From the NCBI GenBank assembly GCA_963377175.1, contig CAUJNA010001857.1, forward strand, positions 656,795 through 720,794: a stretch of 64,000 bases of DNA, in the 5' to 3' direction. Below are positions 44,498-57,316 of this stretch, one piece after another. The position numbers and the translations under genes are program-made. Below the pieces are notes generated by a model. It saw nothing but the letters and a program-made list of their open reading frames with translations, did not search any database and was not told the DNA's origin. This DNA comes from Effrenium voratum (taxonomy: Eukaryota; Sar; Dinophyceae; Suessiales; Symbiodiniaceae). Numbering within the stretch: the first letter of the stretch is position 1; each line of letters begins with the position of its first letter.

Positions 44498-47400
44498 GTA
44501 TATGTATATATACATATATCTGTTTATACTATGCATGCATGTATAGGCCCGCCATGTGGATGTTTATGCAGCCGGTTTGCATGTGGAAGCCATACTTCCC
44601 ACAATGCGGCACCTGTGAGATGGCTCACACTTTGATCCAAAACCCATGCTCACCCCGATTTTTTCGGAGGCCTCCTGGAAAGGGGAAACCGGCGGGAGGG
44701 AGGGGGTTGAATCCTACAAAGCCAGCTGAGTTGACGTCACTTCTTTGGGCAGCATGGATTTCCGCCTGGATTTCCGAGTTGGGACCTCCAGAAAACCATT
44801 GCTTTCCCATTGCCAGTTCAAATGCCAATTTGTGTTGTCCAATTATGTGAGTGAAATGAATGTGGAGGTGCAGGAAACCATCAGATTCAGCAACACCCCC
44901 ACCAACACAAACACCACCAGACCTGCAATCAGAACTGAGTTGACCTTTGGTGGGCTGATGGTTTGGATGATTTTTGGGGGCCGTCGCCCCACGCTCAGGG
45001 CTTGAAGTCCCTTTCAGCTTGACCCGGATCCGGATGACTCAAGGTCCCCCTGATTTGCATCCTTGCAAACCGAAGAAGACACCACCTGTTGGACCCTCTG
45101 GAAAGATGGCTGCCAAGGCCAGCCAAAATGCATGTGCCTCCAGCAGGGAGTCCAGCGATAGTCCAGCGATGGCAGATGACCCCGAGGCCCCCTCAAGGTT
45201 CCCGTGGGGGAAGATGCTTCAAGAGACCCCCGATGGCGTTGGAAGGAAAGGCCACCCCGTATCCCTTCTGGGCCCATTGAACCAACGGTTTTAAGTTTCA
45301 ATCTGTTTCTGGTTGTCTTGGGCTACTAGTGCCAGGTTGTCTGAAAATGTCAACTTTAAAAGCTCTGGGTGAGTTTCATCCAGCTTGCAACCTCAGGGCT
45401 ATGTTTGAAGACGCGTGACTCGAATTATGTTGGCCAAGTTTCCTTTCAGATCCTTTTAGCTATGACTATAGATGGACTCCACTCGCATGTTGTTTCTCAC
45501 CCTGGGGTCCCTTTCCAACAGCAGTCGAAATCCATCCGCAGGTACCTGGAACCCTTAGCAGAAAGGCTCTGCAGCCCTGCGGGCCGTGGCTTGGCTGCAG
45601 TTTGACTTCTTGGGTTGCAACTGCACTTGGAAAGGCCCAACTTGGGTTGTGGCCTTGGTGTTTTGAGGGCTTGCTGTGGAGCCTTTCCTTGGGTTCTTGG
45701 ATGTTCTGGGCATATTTGCTCAGTTGTTTCATCATGTTTCATCTTTTCTGCTCTGCAACCATTCAGCGCGGACTGCAAAGAAGATTCAATTTCCTGAGTC
45801 GGCCAGATTTATCCTTCCTGCCGGCGAGTTTCACATAGGTGTCGGCGGATCAGGTTTTCCGAAATTCACACCTACCTTGGCTGACAGGGTCTTGGGAAGA
45901 TGCATCTTGTAAATGCAGTGCTGGTCGCAAAGATTGCGGGCAAAGTTTCCGTGCCCTTCAACTACCCTACCATGCGAAAAGATTGAAAAAGCTCAAATGA
46001 ACCGAGGGCTTCCGCTGAGCTGTTCCCCCCCCCGAAGGAAAGAATGGCAGTGTTCCCGTATTCTTCTTCACCCCAAGCACCTTCACAACTCACCCGTTTC
46101 TTTGCTTGACTTGGACCATTTGACGCCCACAAAATTGGTGAGGTGAACTAAGACTTGCAAGGCAGAAACACCTCAGGTAGCTTTCTGCCCAACCCTCAAC
46201 CCCTGGACGCACACCCTTGCTTGGGCACACCCTCCATCCAAATGAAACCCCTCAACCGGCAAACCAACCCAACATCCGCAGGGCCCACCTCCCACCCGCA
46301 TTCCATTTTTAAAACAGCTGCGGATGCGTTGACATGTACAAGCACCCAAAGAACAGGCAATCCAAAACAACCCTCGAGCGACCTTCTGCTATCGGACAAC
46401 CGTAATATCACTCTCGTGCAGTCAGGACCTGCACTACTGCCAGGTCCTCTTGCGCAATTCTTGCACCTGGTGAATTTGCATTGCAAACATAATTTTGCAA
46501 CATGTGGCCATGCCGGCAGAACAAAGGGAACTGATGTCCATCCAGCTTCCTTTGAACCTCGGGGGCCTTCCCGGACAAATTAAGATTCGCAGCCCACTGC
46601 CGAGGTACCTGCTACATGCGGCTCGGCTTAAATCAGCCCCCAAAGCTAAAAATAGCTTCAGCAGGCTCAGCCCTGCATTGGGTCAGCGGCAGGTTCTGAC
46701 GCCCGGGGTCGCGTAGGTGCAGTGTTTTGCATGTTGGGGGCCAAAAATCCCTGTTTTAGGAGACCCATTTCTGTGAGTATAAGTCCTCATGTTTTTGCCT
46801 GGGTGTTTTCTCGCTCCAAACGGCTAGGCCCACCCCCTTCTACTCTTGAGGGGCCAAACCTGGCATCAGTTTCATGAGTATGTCACCACCATATCAGACC
46901 CTAGGTAAAACGCAACCACATGGAACCATGTTCTCATCCACCGAGGTACGACGAGCTGGGCTGCGGCCTGTCCACGGCCTCCATAGAACGACCTACATCC
47001 ATGCGCTTCAGCGTGCAAGAGCTGCAGGGAGTCTTGCAGTTCCTGCGGGCCTCCTTGGGTGAGGAGTGAGGGTAGGCCGTAGAGAAAAGAGCGAGAGAGA
47101 GAGGGAGCAATTAGAGAGATTTGAAAGGGCGAGAGAATGGATATGGGTTGGCTCAAAATAGAAATCGGTCCCCCCGAATTGTGGTTTTGCTTTTGGTTTC
47201 CTTGTAGATACCAGCCAAACACCATCCATGTTGGAGGTGGGTCTCCTGGAGTCAGTGCCCTGTTTGGGGATGGTGTCACCCCCATTTTGAGATATGTTGA
47301 GGGGGGGGGGGGCTCTCCCCATGTTCCTGATTGAGAGTTTGGCCCTGGACATGTTGGAGGTGATTGGCTCATAATGATTGGGTGCTTATGGAACTGGGAA

Positions 47401-50400
47401 GGAACACACTCTTCCCAGCTAACATGAAGGCTTATTTTGTGCAAGGAACGTGGGGAGCAAGCGTTCCTGTCGTGCCTTGCGTTGTTCAAGTACCATATTC
47501 CGAGGTGTAGCGAGTTTTTTCCTCAGGGTTCACAGACGAGCCGACACTCAGGTATTCTGCGGACGCACATGGAACCCCAAAGAAAGTAACTCTTGAGGGG
47601 AATCTCCTTTGAGTTGGCTTATGCATCGGATCTTCACGAATGAAAGGATTGTGGATTTGCAATGCATCCAGGCATGACGCACTTGTCCCTTGCAGCTTTT
47701 CAGACTAGACTTCTTTGATATATGTTATAAAAGCACATGGCCCCTCAAAGAGTAGGCCGCATATGACGCCCTGCTTTGCGATACTTGCAGAATATCTCTC
47801 AAAGCGTATTTTTCAGAACAAGTTGGGATCAAATTCAGACCAGTTGTTTGTCACCAGTGTAAGGAGGCCGCAGCGAGAAAGACTGGCCTGTCCTTTGAAT
47901 GGGGGGGTAATGGGTTTCGGGAGACCAAAAGGAACCTAGCACGTGGAGGCCGGGATGAAGCCAAATGGCCAAGGCCCTGCGACTGGCTCGCCCTTTTGTC
48001 AATCCATTTGGCCAGGGCTTGTCTTTTTGAGGTGCCCTCCAGAAACCAAATGAAAACCACCAGTTTCGCTCGAATTCTCCGACAGTTTCGGCAATGCCAG
48101 ACCAAACTTGGGAACCAGGACGAGGTGCACATCATAGCCCACGGACATGGAGGCGCGATGTCGAACTCCGAAAAAAACGCACTGAGCCTAAGAGGCACGC
48201 CCGAATGTGTAGCCCAAGCAAAACCACGGGACGCCGTGGGAATTCATTAGATATTACTTGGAATGTTCAGCCAAGTTAGCAGACGACCCACCAGGATGAA
48301 CTCTAAATGGGGGGGCCTATCAGTGGGTGGAAAATCCCAGGTTACCAACAACGTACTTAGTAGTACTAAGTTTGACGAACACAATTCTAAAGCAGCACCT
48401 AAACAGCAGGGACTTCCCACGGCTTGCTCGGGTTGACCACCGGCTTCTGGTAGTTTTGGTTTCTCCTTTTTGGTTGGGTCGGTTTGGCTAACATGGCGAC
48501 ATGGCGTTCATGGCCCAAAAGGTCAACCAATCTTCCCATGCACAGTTCAAGGCTAAACTGCCTGGTTCACTTTTCGGGAACGCTTGCACCCCTTCAACTA
48601 CACGAGGGACGTCAATTACCCCTTGCTCATTGCCGGAGCCCTTCTAAGAAGATTCCTTCAAAACCTCACGGGGTTGCCTTTGCCTTTTTCTCCTGCAGGC
48701 AACTTGTAAGGCACCGCTGCTGTCGTTTCGGGGTTGCGCAGGTGCCGTTCTCATGGAAGCACTCCTGAGATACGAGATGGAGGGACTGCCCACCTTGAGG
48801 TCCATTTGCTTGCGCCGACCTCAGTGCACGACACGAGACGGCGAGACGTCCTACTTTTAAATCGAAGCACCCCCCGGCCACATTTGGCCGCTGGCATTTG
48901 GGTGCCACAACCTCTTATTTTCAGCAAGGTACCACCGAAATCGGTACCCGAAAATTTCCGATGTTTGTCGATGTGCTGGGGATGTCGGGGGCCGGGCAAA
49001 TACATGGGGTGTCCAAAGCCAACCTGTTGACCTTATGGCGTTTCAATGTTGCTCTACTAGACGGGGCTCCAAAAGGACAATGAATCCTTGACTGCGTCTG
49101 GCCTTTTGCAATTTCTGGTGATTTGGGTGTCTTACTGGGCCTCATCTACAAGCAGGCAAAAGCTTTCAAACAGATTGAAGCCAACCATTCGTAAGATAAT
49201 TTGCGACGCAAAGTCTGGATTGAGGAAGCGAACCAGTGGCAAAAGTTAAAAGGGAAAAAGCACGAGATGGCCGGCAGTTGTTTAGTGGCTAACCGCCATA
49301 TCCAGACAACTATTGTTTCGACATGTTGGTCCCAATTTTCCTTGCAAGGCTGATTTTCCACTCGCCCCCTCTCCCCATCGGCAGGTTGGGGGTGCCCAGC
49401 TCCACTGCGTGCGCGGACGAGGCGGCGCGGAGTTTGATGCGCAAGGCGGTGCTGGAGGCGTGCGGCCCACAGCACCTTCAAGTGTCGTGGAGTAAAGCCT
49501 GAACTGGTCCTATGGTCCATGTCCTATTTCAGGTTTAGGACGTTAACAGCCGGTCTTTGGCACCGGCCGGCCGACGGTTGTGTTTTGGCCCTCCCGAAAT
49601 GGAGCCAATGGAGCCAATTCCTGTCAGAGCATTTTCCGTCACCACAAAGACCTTTCCTTTGTGCCTTTCCAAAAGTTGGGGGCACGGTTTGTGTTGGTGA
49701 GCCATTTGTTTGTTCAGCCCAGGCCTAGTGGCGGTTTTGGTGGGGTTCCCATTCGAGGATGTCCTTTTTCGGCCTGGTCACTGCACGTCCAGAAAAAGAC
49801 CTGACCTGCTCAACAACTGTCAATTGGCGCGTGTGTTTTTCAATGTGTTGCTTATTTGGAAGGTCACCCAGCGTTTTTGACACCCAAACAGCCCTAGGGA
49901 TACTGGAAACGTGCTCACGCAAATCAGTTGTGTTGGGTGCAACGGGGGCCTCTCATTTGCCCTCACGTTTTGGAGACCATGCGGCATGTGGGTTTGCCAC
50001 AAGGCCCCATTTGAGTTTCAAAAGGCATCAATCCAACAAATGGGCCTGTTTAGAAATACAGGATTACGGGATCCCCCAAAATGGTATTCCCTTTAGTGGC
50101 CCTGTAAACCACCCGAAAACGGTTCTCAAAAAAACACACCCAAATCACACAGGTACCGCTGCAGGAGGGCTCTTGCAATCGTGACATGGAACGCCTTTGC
50201 GCGTTTCGATGTCCAAATAATCGACAAAGCTCCTGTCCCAATCGCCTTCCTGTAACAAAAGGGGCTGAGAGGGCGAGAGAGAGTGCAGTTCCCCAAACCG
50301 AGGTGGGGGAAGTCATAAATGCAGCGACAAATCGGGGACTGGTCTTTTGAAGGGAAGCCGAAAGGCAACCCGCCATCCATGCACACTTCCATATTGGTGG

Positions 50401-53400
50401 GTCCCGTAAGGCCATTTGGAGACCAACTGTACTAGTTATATGGTTCGGAGCCTGGACAACTGATAAAAAAGAGTAAACAATGCCGTACATGGCAGCCAGC
50501 CCGTCATTTGGCATTCACCTTTTGAACCAGCTTTTAACATGTTTAATGGTTTAAGAAGAGAAACGGTTCCGCAACCGGCAGGTGGGAGATGCGGATGCCG
50601 CGCGGGCCTTCTGGTACCGCAGCTTGGCTTCTGAAGGAACCGAGTCTCGCAAGGGGCTACTTGGCCTTCCACATGCTGCTGTGCACCCCCTCTGACTCCT
50701 AGGTTTGCGTAGGGTGCCGCAAGGGCGTTGCGTGTCTCCATGGCAATCACACGTGGCTTTCGGTTTGCAACACAGGTACCGTATCCCTTCGACCCAGTTC
50801 CTTGCGAAAAGCATGGAATGGAAGTGGGGGACCCCCAAAAACACCCCAAGCTCAAATACCCATAACTTAACTTACATTCCCCTTCCACGTTGTCGTGCCA
50901 CCTGGAGGGGTCGGAGGCAAAGATTGATCTTCCAGGTTTAACCAGGAAGGCGTTATGGCTGGTCGCTGGTCCGGTTCCTAGTGCAGTCCAGGAAGCATCT
51001 CTCAGTCACCATTTGGTTTTGCACGATACGCCAAACAAATATTAGACGTGTCCCTTTCAAAGGCAGACCCACTCGCCCTTCACTCTTTTGATACTCCACT
51101 GTTCTTGGGTGTGTTGTGGAGTTCCACTTGCCCAAAGAGAACCATCTTGACCGAAAGTTGTCCGTGATGTCGGTTCATGCTAAGTCACGGTTCCAAAAGT
51201 GATCTCTTCGTTTTGCGCTGTTGGTTCCGTTCATGCCAGCGGTTGGGAATATGCCAAGCTATCAACAAGAAAGAAATGCAGCCCCAGTTCCATAGGTTCA
51301 CATCTTCATGCACTGCAAGCCAGGCGGTCAAGTTGTTGCCAGCCCCTCTTCTTTTTTTGGGACCTCAAGATAGGCATGGCCTTGCGTAAGCCAGGGTTGG
51401 GGGCTGCCAAAAAATACAACCGCGCATTTGCGGAGTTGGGAGAATGGGGCTTCCCATTCCTGGCCCCCCTTTTCCTGACTGGACCTCCCCCCCCCGCCCC
51501 ACTACCCGGGCTGGCCAAATGCGCGGCCCGCGGCTAGCCAAGGGCATTCGGTGAAACTGGCCGGCAACGCCACCCGTGGCTGGCCAAGCGGCCATTCAGT
51601 TTAATCGAATCAGCCCTTGGCCAGCCGCGGGCGGCCAGTTTAACCGAATCGGCAAAGGCCTGATCTGAAGTTTGAAACGTCATATTTTAGAAAGTGGTTT
51701 GCCCCAAACCCCAGGCATTTTGCCACTACAGTAGCTAAGCCATCTTCTTGGGATGTGAAAGGTTCCACTGGTCACGCACAAAAACAGTGAAATGGGATCA
51801 CCCGGTGTCACCGGGTGAAATTGATACCCAAGTTTGTTTTTTTTTGCCTTTTTCTGCTGGGTCAATGGGCTGAAACGCGGCTGAGGCCACGTCTGCGCGC
51901 TGAAGCCGCAGCCCCGGGTCCTGGCGGAGGCCTACGAGCGCAGCGGCACGGAGACGCGCTGGGGCGCCCTACGAGGCGATGCCCGGAACTGGGGGCAAAA
52001 GCGTCCCGATGTTTCTGCGATGTTTTGTTTGCCCCTTTTTCCTTTACGGAAAGTTTGCCCCTTGCTTTCCGTTCTCATGTTTTTCTCCTTGGTTAATAGG
52101 GAAGCCTCCGTGTGCGTTCTCATCCGAGCTTCCAAGACCCGTCCTGAATCATAGAGGGCCAACCCGTTTCAGGAGCCATCGGCCTTCTTCTGATGCTACT
52201 CCTTCAAATTTAAATGCTCCCAGGTCATAAAGGTACCTGAATGATTTTCATGGCCAAAGCTGTAGCCCAAAGTCACCCGTTCTAGTTTGGGCCCTTTGGT
52301 CGGTAGTCAAAGGCGAACCATAAGGAGGCTGTTGGGACCGATTCCTGTTTGCAGGAGCAATTCAAATGCCCTCACTGAATTGGGGTTGCCACCTTGCTTT
52401 TGTTTGTTGCTTTTGAAGGCGGCACGCAAAAGGGTCCTCCTGAAGGAACCAACCATAAAAGGTGTTTTCTTGAAACGGCATCAAAGGGAGCCCAAAGATG
52501 AGCCAACCCATATTGTTGACTCCTTTTTCAGAGCCCCCCAAGATGAAGCCAAACGGCTGGTACTCAAAGGGAAAGTCGACCATCCGAATTTTCGGGGATG
52601 GCGAAGCAAAGTGCCAGGGTGGCACTGGAAGATGGAGACCCGGGACAATGGCCTCACTGGACGCTGGGAGCTCCGAGGCCCCGGCACCTTGACTCAAGAG
52701 CTGCAATCGGTCCGGTGCCCTTGCACTGGACCAAAGCCTTGGCCTGTTAGACCTCTTGCCTTTGGAAACGCCATATCCCATTAGCCAAAAGATAAATCGC
52801 TTAGCCAAAAGACAAATCGTTTTTTGCGGCTCGGATCCGTCTGGCCCGCTTGCTATGTCTCAGAATGGTGCAATCCTCAAAATGTTGGTCTTCCAGCTGG
52901 TTTCGCTTGGCAACAGCCACGCAAAGGGTACCCTCAAAAAAGACGCGACTTGTGGCGTCCTTCAACAAATTCGATTGACCAGGACCACCTTTTTGGGCGG
53001 TGACAGGGTCCCAAATCCTTGGATAGTTTCAATGGGCCACCAAGTGATGGACAGAAATCCCCAACTGCATGACTGCAAGGGCCCCCTAGTAGAATTCACG
53101 CCCAAAGTTGAATTTTAGGGTAGGCTAGATATGCAGCAGACTCAGAATATAAAATGTTCCGTGCAGGCCAAGTTAAGGAAGACTTGGACCTTTGCCATCT
53201 CAAAGCCTGCTTTTAATATGGGGATAAGGCAGATGTTGTAGATGACCCGGTGGGTTTGAGCAATCGGTCGCCATGATCTCCTTGCAGGGAACGAAGAGGA
53301 GGGTGTTGAAACAAGCGTCAGGTTGCCAGAATAGCTGGCCGGTTTGCGATTTGTGACCCAGGTAGCGTGAGCTGTATGAACTCAGACGAGACCACCCACG

Positions 53401-56088
53401 TGCGCATGAGCTGCCTTGTTGTGTTGGGAGAAGCGTGACAAGTTTGAGAACTTTGCAGTGGCTGTCCGTTTCGGCTAAGTGCAGTTTGGCTTCTTCCCCA
53501 GGATAGGTATGCTTCCTGCATGTGCTGATGGCGCCTGCGGTATTTTGCCGTTTGGCCTAGGTTTCACTCTCAGTGGCATGTCTCATGTCTCCCTACAGCA
53601 CGCCCGGGCAGTGGAAGGCCATATAGACTGAGCCGAAGTTTCATCTTAGGGCCCTAGGGCTCAAAAGCCAGGCCCGCGATCCGAGGCCTCTTGGAGGATT
53701 GGAGCATCACGCGGGCGGAGGTGGCGGCTGAATGGCAGAAGTGGAAGACGGTGCCGGTGCTGAGCCTGCGGGGGCAACACGACTTCGTGACCAAGGAACG
53801 GACCTCAAAGACCCAATAGGTTGTTTCCTTTTCTCAACTGTGTTGGATCTGGGACATTTTTTGTTGGGAAGGGGGCTGAACTCTCCAAAAGAGGGTGGGC
53901 CTATTGAATTTGCATTCGCGCGGGAGCCTCAATTTCCCAACACGGCATAAAATTGGCTTGGTTCTCTTGAGGCTCTCGTTACCAGCCTGAGCGAGCCTGA
54001 GCTTGCCAATCTGTGCCGATCGGGTCAAAAGGAAGCAAGCCTGGTCGAGGTTTGCCGAAAGTCGAGGCAAAGCAGATCGACCGCTTGCCCGCTTGGTTTC
54101 CCAATTGGGTCCAGTCCAAGCCCCTTCCCAGACGCACAGAGCGTTGCTTCCCTTGGTCGGGGGGAATCCACTTCGGCTTTGACCAGCGTTATCATTCACA
54201 ATCCCAAAGCACTTCCCACCGTTTTCTCTTTACAAAAAAGGACGCCCGGGAGTGCACTTGTTTGTACATGTTGGGCGACGGTGTTGTCAACCAAAAAATT
54301 ACAAGACTATGTCAGCCGTCCTTGGGGCATAGTTTTGTTGTGTTGGTTTCCTTGAGTGTTCTGCATTGCATGGAAAAAGCGTAAAAAACCTCGAGAACGC
54401 CCCCCCCCCCCCCCCACAAAAAGAAAAACAGACTATGTCAGCTGTCCTGCCTTGGGGGGCATGATCTTGTTGTTTTGTATTGTTGTTTTTGTTGTTTGGT
54501 TGTACTTGGTTTTACCGAGTTGTTTTTACATGTTTCTGGACAAGTATGAAAACCTTGAGAAATTCACAAACATGCAAAACACGACAACTAATACTATGTC
54601 AGCTGTCCTGGAACATGTGTGTTCATGTGAACTTGCGTAGTTCACATCCAAGACCTAGTAAATGAGCTAGAGATGGTTTCCTTTGATTGGATTCGTTCCT
54701 TTGTAATGCCTTCTCAATACCAGTTGGGAATGAAGTAGAACTTGATAAATACATGAAGCAGAATTCATAAGGAGAGAACTCAGAAGTCTCAAGTTGGTTG
54801 AATAAGTATGGAGAATTGCTCACTGATTTGAAAAGACTGTTCTGTTGGAAGAGGATCCAGTGAAACTGTAAAGTTGAAATAGAATCAGCATTATTCAAGT
54901 TATAGAAACAATCCGAGTGTAGTCTGTGCTTATTCAGTTCTGTTTATGTTCAGTCAGCAAGTATCAGTATTTCACATAGAATTATTGCTCACTGGTTTGC
55001 AAAGACAATTCTATTGGACGGGAAAACCCTGTGTAGCATGTAATTGGAAATAGAATAACCTAAAATAAAACATAACTTTGCATTGGAGTCTTTCCTGATT
55101 AAATTATATTCAATGTCAGTTAGAAGTTGGGCGCAATAGAATGAGCATATTAAGTAGAAATCACCTACAAGAATTCAGAGGTCCCAAAATTGCGTTTTGC
55201 GCTGGAGACTGGCCCCAGCACTGCCACAGTCAGAAAGCACCGTAAAACACCGTGTTTTGTAGCAATTCGCATTGACCAGGACTGAATACAGAAATGCGAG
55301 GCCAGAATCGTGCTGGAAATTTATGTCTTGGATTTAGAATTAAATTAGAATTTACACGGAAATTTCCTTCCAACGAATCTGTGTTACAATTCACTAAACA
55401 CGTAAACAAAAATTGTTGAAGCATAGGCCAACTCAAACTTCCAAAATGTAAAACGCTCACATCGCCCCGCTCTCTTTGTTGAATATGCAGGTCTATGCGA
55501 ACAGCATTTCAGCAAGCTTGAATTGTGCAGAAAGGCGCACTCCCACAACGTCCTGGAGAAGGTCTAAGCCCTACTGTTTCGACCAGTAGCCACCTTGAAA
55601 GGGCAGTACCTCACTTAGCTTTCATTTGCTCATGATAGCTTTGCAATTTTCCCTTGCTGGCTCTACAGGGCTGGCGAGAAAGGATTTGTCTCGAAATGAG
55701 TGCACGCCTGGAAAGCGTGGTGTCCCTTTGGTGTTCTGAACAATGGGCTCAAACGGGCACTGTAAAAAAAACAATACATATGTCCGTGCACATATACAGT
55801 ACATGCATGCTGTGCAGCATGGTGCCACCTTCACGACCTCACTTTGCGACGCCATGTTTCGCAACTCAACCAATCCATTCTGGGCGCTCCCGGGGGCACT
55901 CGCCTCTGCGAGACAATTGCAGCCCGCAAGGAGTGCATGGCCGCCTGGCGCGGGGTGTGCGACAAAGGCGTCGCCTTTACGGAAACTTGCCTCGGCTCCT
56001 GCGGGCACCATGCGCACCTTGAGGCCAGTGTCGGCGGGAGTTCCTGTTGGATCTGGGTTGGCCGCAACCCTTGGAAGTGGTTAGTTAG
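44255..56088 (+). CDS. Alpha/beta-hydrolase, proline iminopeptidase-like (S33), ten exons, probably degenerate
   Basis: Ten small exons join in phase to about 308 codons, the usual S33 length: 44255-44346, 46605-46664, 46946-47060, 48119-48152, 48742-48811, 49385-49481, 50582-50674, 51912-51994, 53672-53795 and 55931-56088. Landmarks follow family order: PPVLILHDGPG (oxyanion HGGPG-like), YDELGCGLST, DEVHIIAHGHGGA (nucleophile elbow), LRSICLLGVPSSTACADEAA across a join, AARAFWYRSLA, PRVLAEAYERSG, LLEDWSITRAEV, VPVLSLRGQHDFV (catalytic Asp) and LGSCGHHAHLE (catalytic His). S33 enzymes release N-terminal residues, often proline, from peptides. The elbow has Gly where GHSWGG has the nucleophile Ser, and after HAHLE one base is missing before REFLLDLGW and TAG (56086-56088). 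Either the gene is dying, or it makes a non-catalytic protein. Some exon ends (46664, 50674) are choices among several. The N-terminus is unresolved. Confidence 0.75.
44463..44525. repeat. TCTA microsatellite and TA-rich run
   Basis: TCTGTCTATCTATCTATCTA and following, about eight TCTA units, then TATATGTATATATACATATA. It lies within the first hydrolase intron. Confidence 0.95.
48119..48152 (+). CDS. 34-bp microexon carrying the hydrolase nucleophile elbow
   Basis: Between ACCAG and a GC donor (GCGCGA) the exon reads DEVHIIAHGHGG in frame with both neighbours (phase 0 in, phase 1 out; the next exon continues as AVLMEALLRYEM). In proline iminopeptidases the elbow is GHSWGG with Ser as nucleophile; here the matching residues are A-H-G-H-G-G. 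The exon could start earlier, at 48085 after CGACAG, adding eleven codons. Confidence 0.6.
51526..51632. repeat. Imperfect fold-back (inverted repeat)
   Basis: The left arm 51526-51559 (GCCCGCGGCTAGCCAAGGGC...) pairs with the right arm 51597-51632 (...GCCCTTGGCCAGCCGCGGGC) with a few mismatches and a ~37-bp loop. It lies in a hydrolase intron. It could be a foldback element. Confidence 0.6.
51798..51818. repeat. Perfect 21-bp palindrome
   Basis: TCACCCGGTG, a central T, then CACCGGGTGA. It lies in an intron about 95 bp upstream of an exon; no role is known. Confidence 0.7.
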
Positions 56089-56965
56089 TTACCCTCCTGT
56101 CCACAAACATGGAATCCACCAGAGGGTCCCTTTCAAAGGAAAATGAATAGCCTGCCAGCACCCCTCAGTCACGTTCCATGTTAGTTGACAGGAGGGTAGA
56201 GATACAATTTACTGTGCCTTTGTTGGAGAGTTAGGTGGAGGCTGCTTGATTTCCAGTTGGTGTCCAGCTTGAATTTTGAAATACCCAGCTGGCCTTGAAT
56301 CGAACTGGCCACCTGGATAGTTACATAAATCTTCACCATGCGTTCCGTCCAACCAATCCAAATTCATACCCGCAACAGTGATATTCAGCCCAAAATGAAA
56401 TTTGTCAAAAGCGTGTGGATGCATTGCATGACCCATGTGTCCCATTGTCAAACCACCCTCCATGGGTTAGTAGGAATGTCATGGGTTCCGGGTACTGTAT
56501 TTGACGGCAAGAATTCCACTGGGTGTCCATTTCACAGAGGCCTTCGACCAGAGCCTAAGCTCCTGGCCCAGCTTTCCAGAAACTTGGGCTTTCTCCCAAC
56601 CATTGTTGTGGATTGCCAGTTGGGTTCGGACGGTGGGCTTTCTGGTTGAAGGGTCAAATCCTTAGTTGTTTGCCCCCTTGGGGATGGGCCAAGCTTAAAT
56701 CATTATTATGGCAGTGATTCTCTTGGGGGTTGTGTTTTTTGTTTTTTTTTGGTGAGTTTCTTGTGACCAGATTACAGGCAATTGGAGTTGAGGCTTCATG
56801 GTTATGGAGAGGGCCATTTGACCAGGTTGCATTTCAGTGAGTGACTAGGGTTGAAAACGCACCCTTTTGCTTCTTTGCATGCCGTCAGCGCCCAGCTTGC
56901 CTCAACAAGATGCTCGGGTTTGTGGTTGTTGGAGTGGCTTTGGAGGCGTGGACCATGTCAAAGAG

Positions 56966-57097
56966 GGGCGAGTTCCAACTTTTCCCCACCGCTACCAAAA
57001 ACGGCGCGAGACATTCTCCACGTCGCTTGGGAAGCACCTGGAGCAGACCTCCAGCAAAAAGGAAGTTCGGTACACCTTCCAGTGGTTGATGTCCAGG
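56966..57097 (+). CDS. Candidate exon between hydrolase and ankyrin gene
   Basis: A 132-bp GC3-rich patch, phase 0 at both ends, between AAAGAG and a GT donor (AGG/GTTGAA). It contains RYQKRRETFSTSLGKHLEQ and KKEVRYTFQWLMSR. It would splice in frame to 57284, just upstream of the ATG at 57317, so the ankyrin gene could have an N-terminal extension. Otherwise it is an exon of a separate or untranslated part. No domain is recognised. Confidence 0.35.
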
Positions 57098-57280
57098 GTT
57101 GAAGTTGCTTGTTTGCTAATTTCTCATGTGGGCGTGCTTTTATCTAACAGACTCGCCCACAGTAGTTGCTTGCCTTCTTGGTTCCCCTAAAACCCTCAAA
57201 CACCAACCAACAAGGGCACCACGCACCTATGTGAATCTTCACTCGCAGCTGCTTCTCAGTCTCACATTCCACAAGTTGTG

Positions 57281-57299
57281 CAGCCGCAGTTCACGGCAG
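57281..57299 (+). promoter_or_regulatory. Possible spliced-leader acceptor of the ankyrin gene
   Basis: Three AGs (57282-57283, 57288-57289 and 57298-57299) follow a pyrimidine-rich stretch (57249-57270) and lie 17-35 bases before the ATG at 57317. That is where a dinoflagellate trans-splice acceptor could lie. The same AGs could instead be a cis acceptor for an upstream exon. Confidence 0.3.
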
Positions 57300-57316
57300 T
57301 TCCCTCAAAGGGGGCC

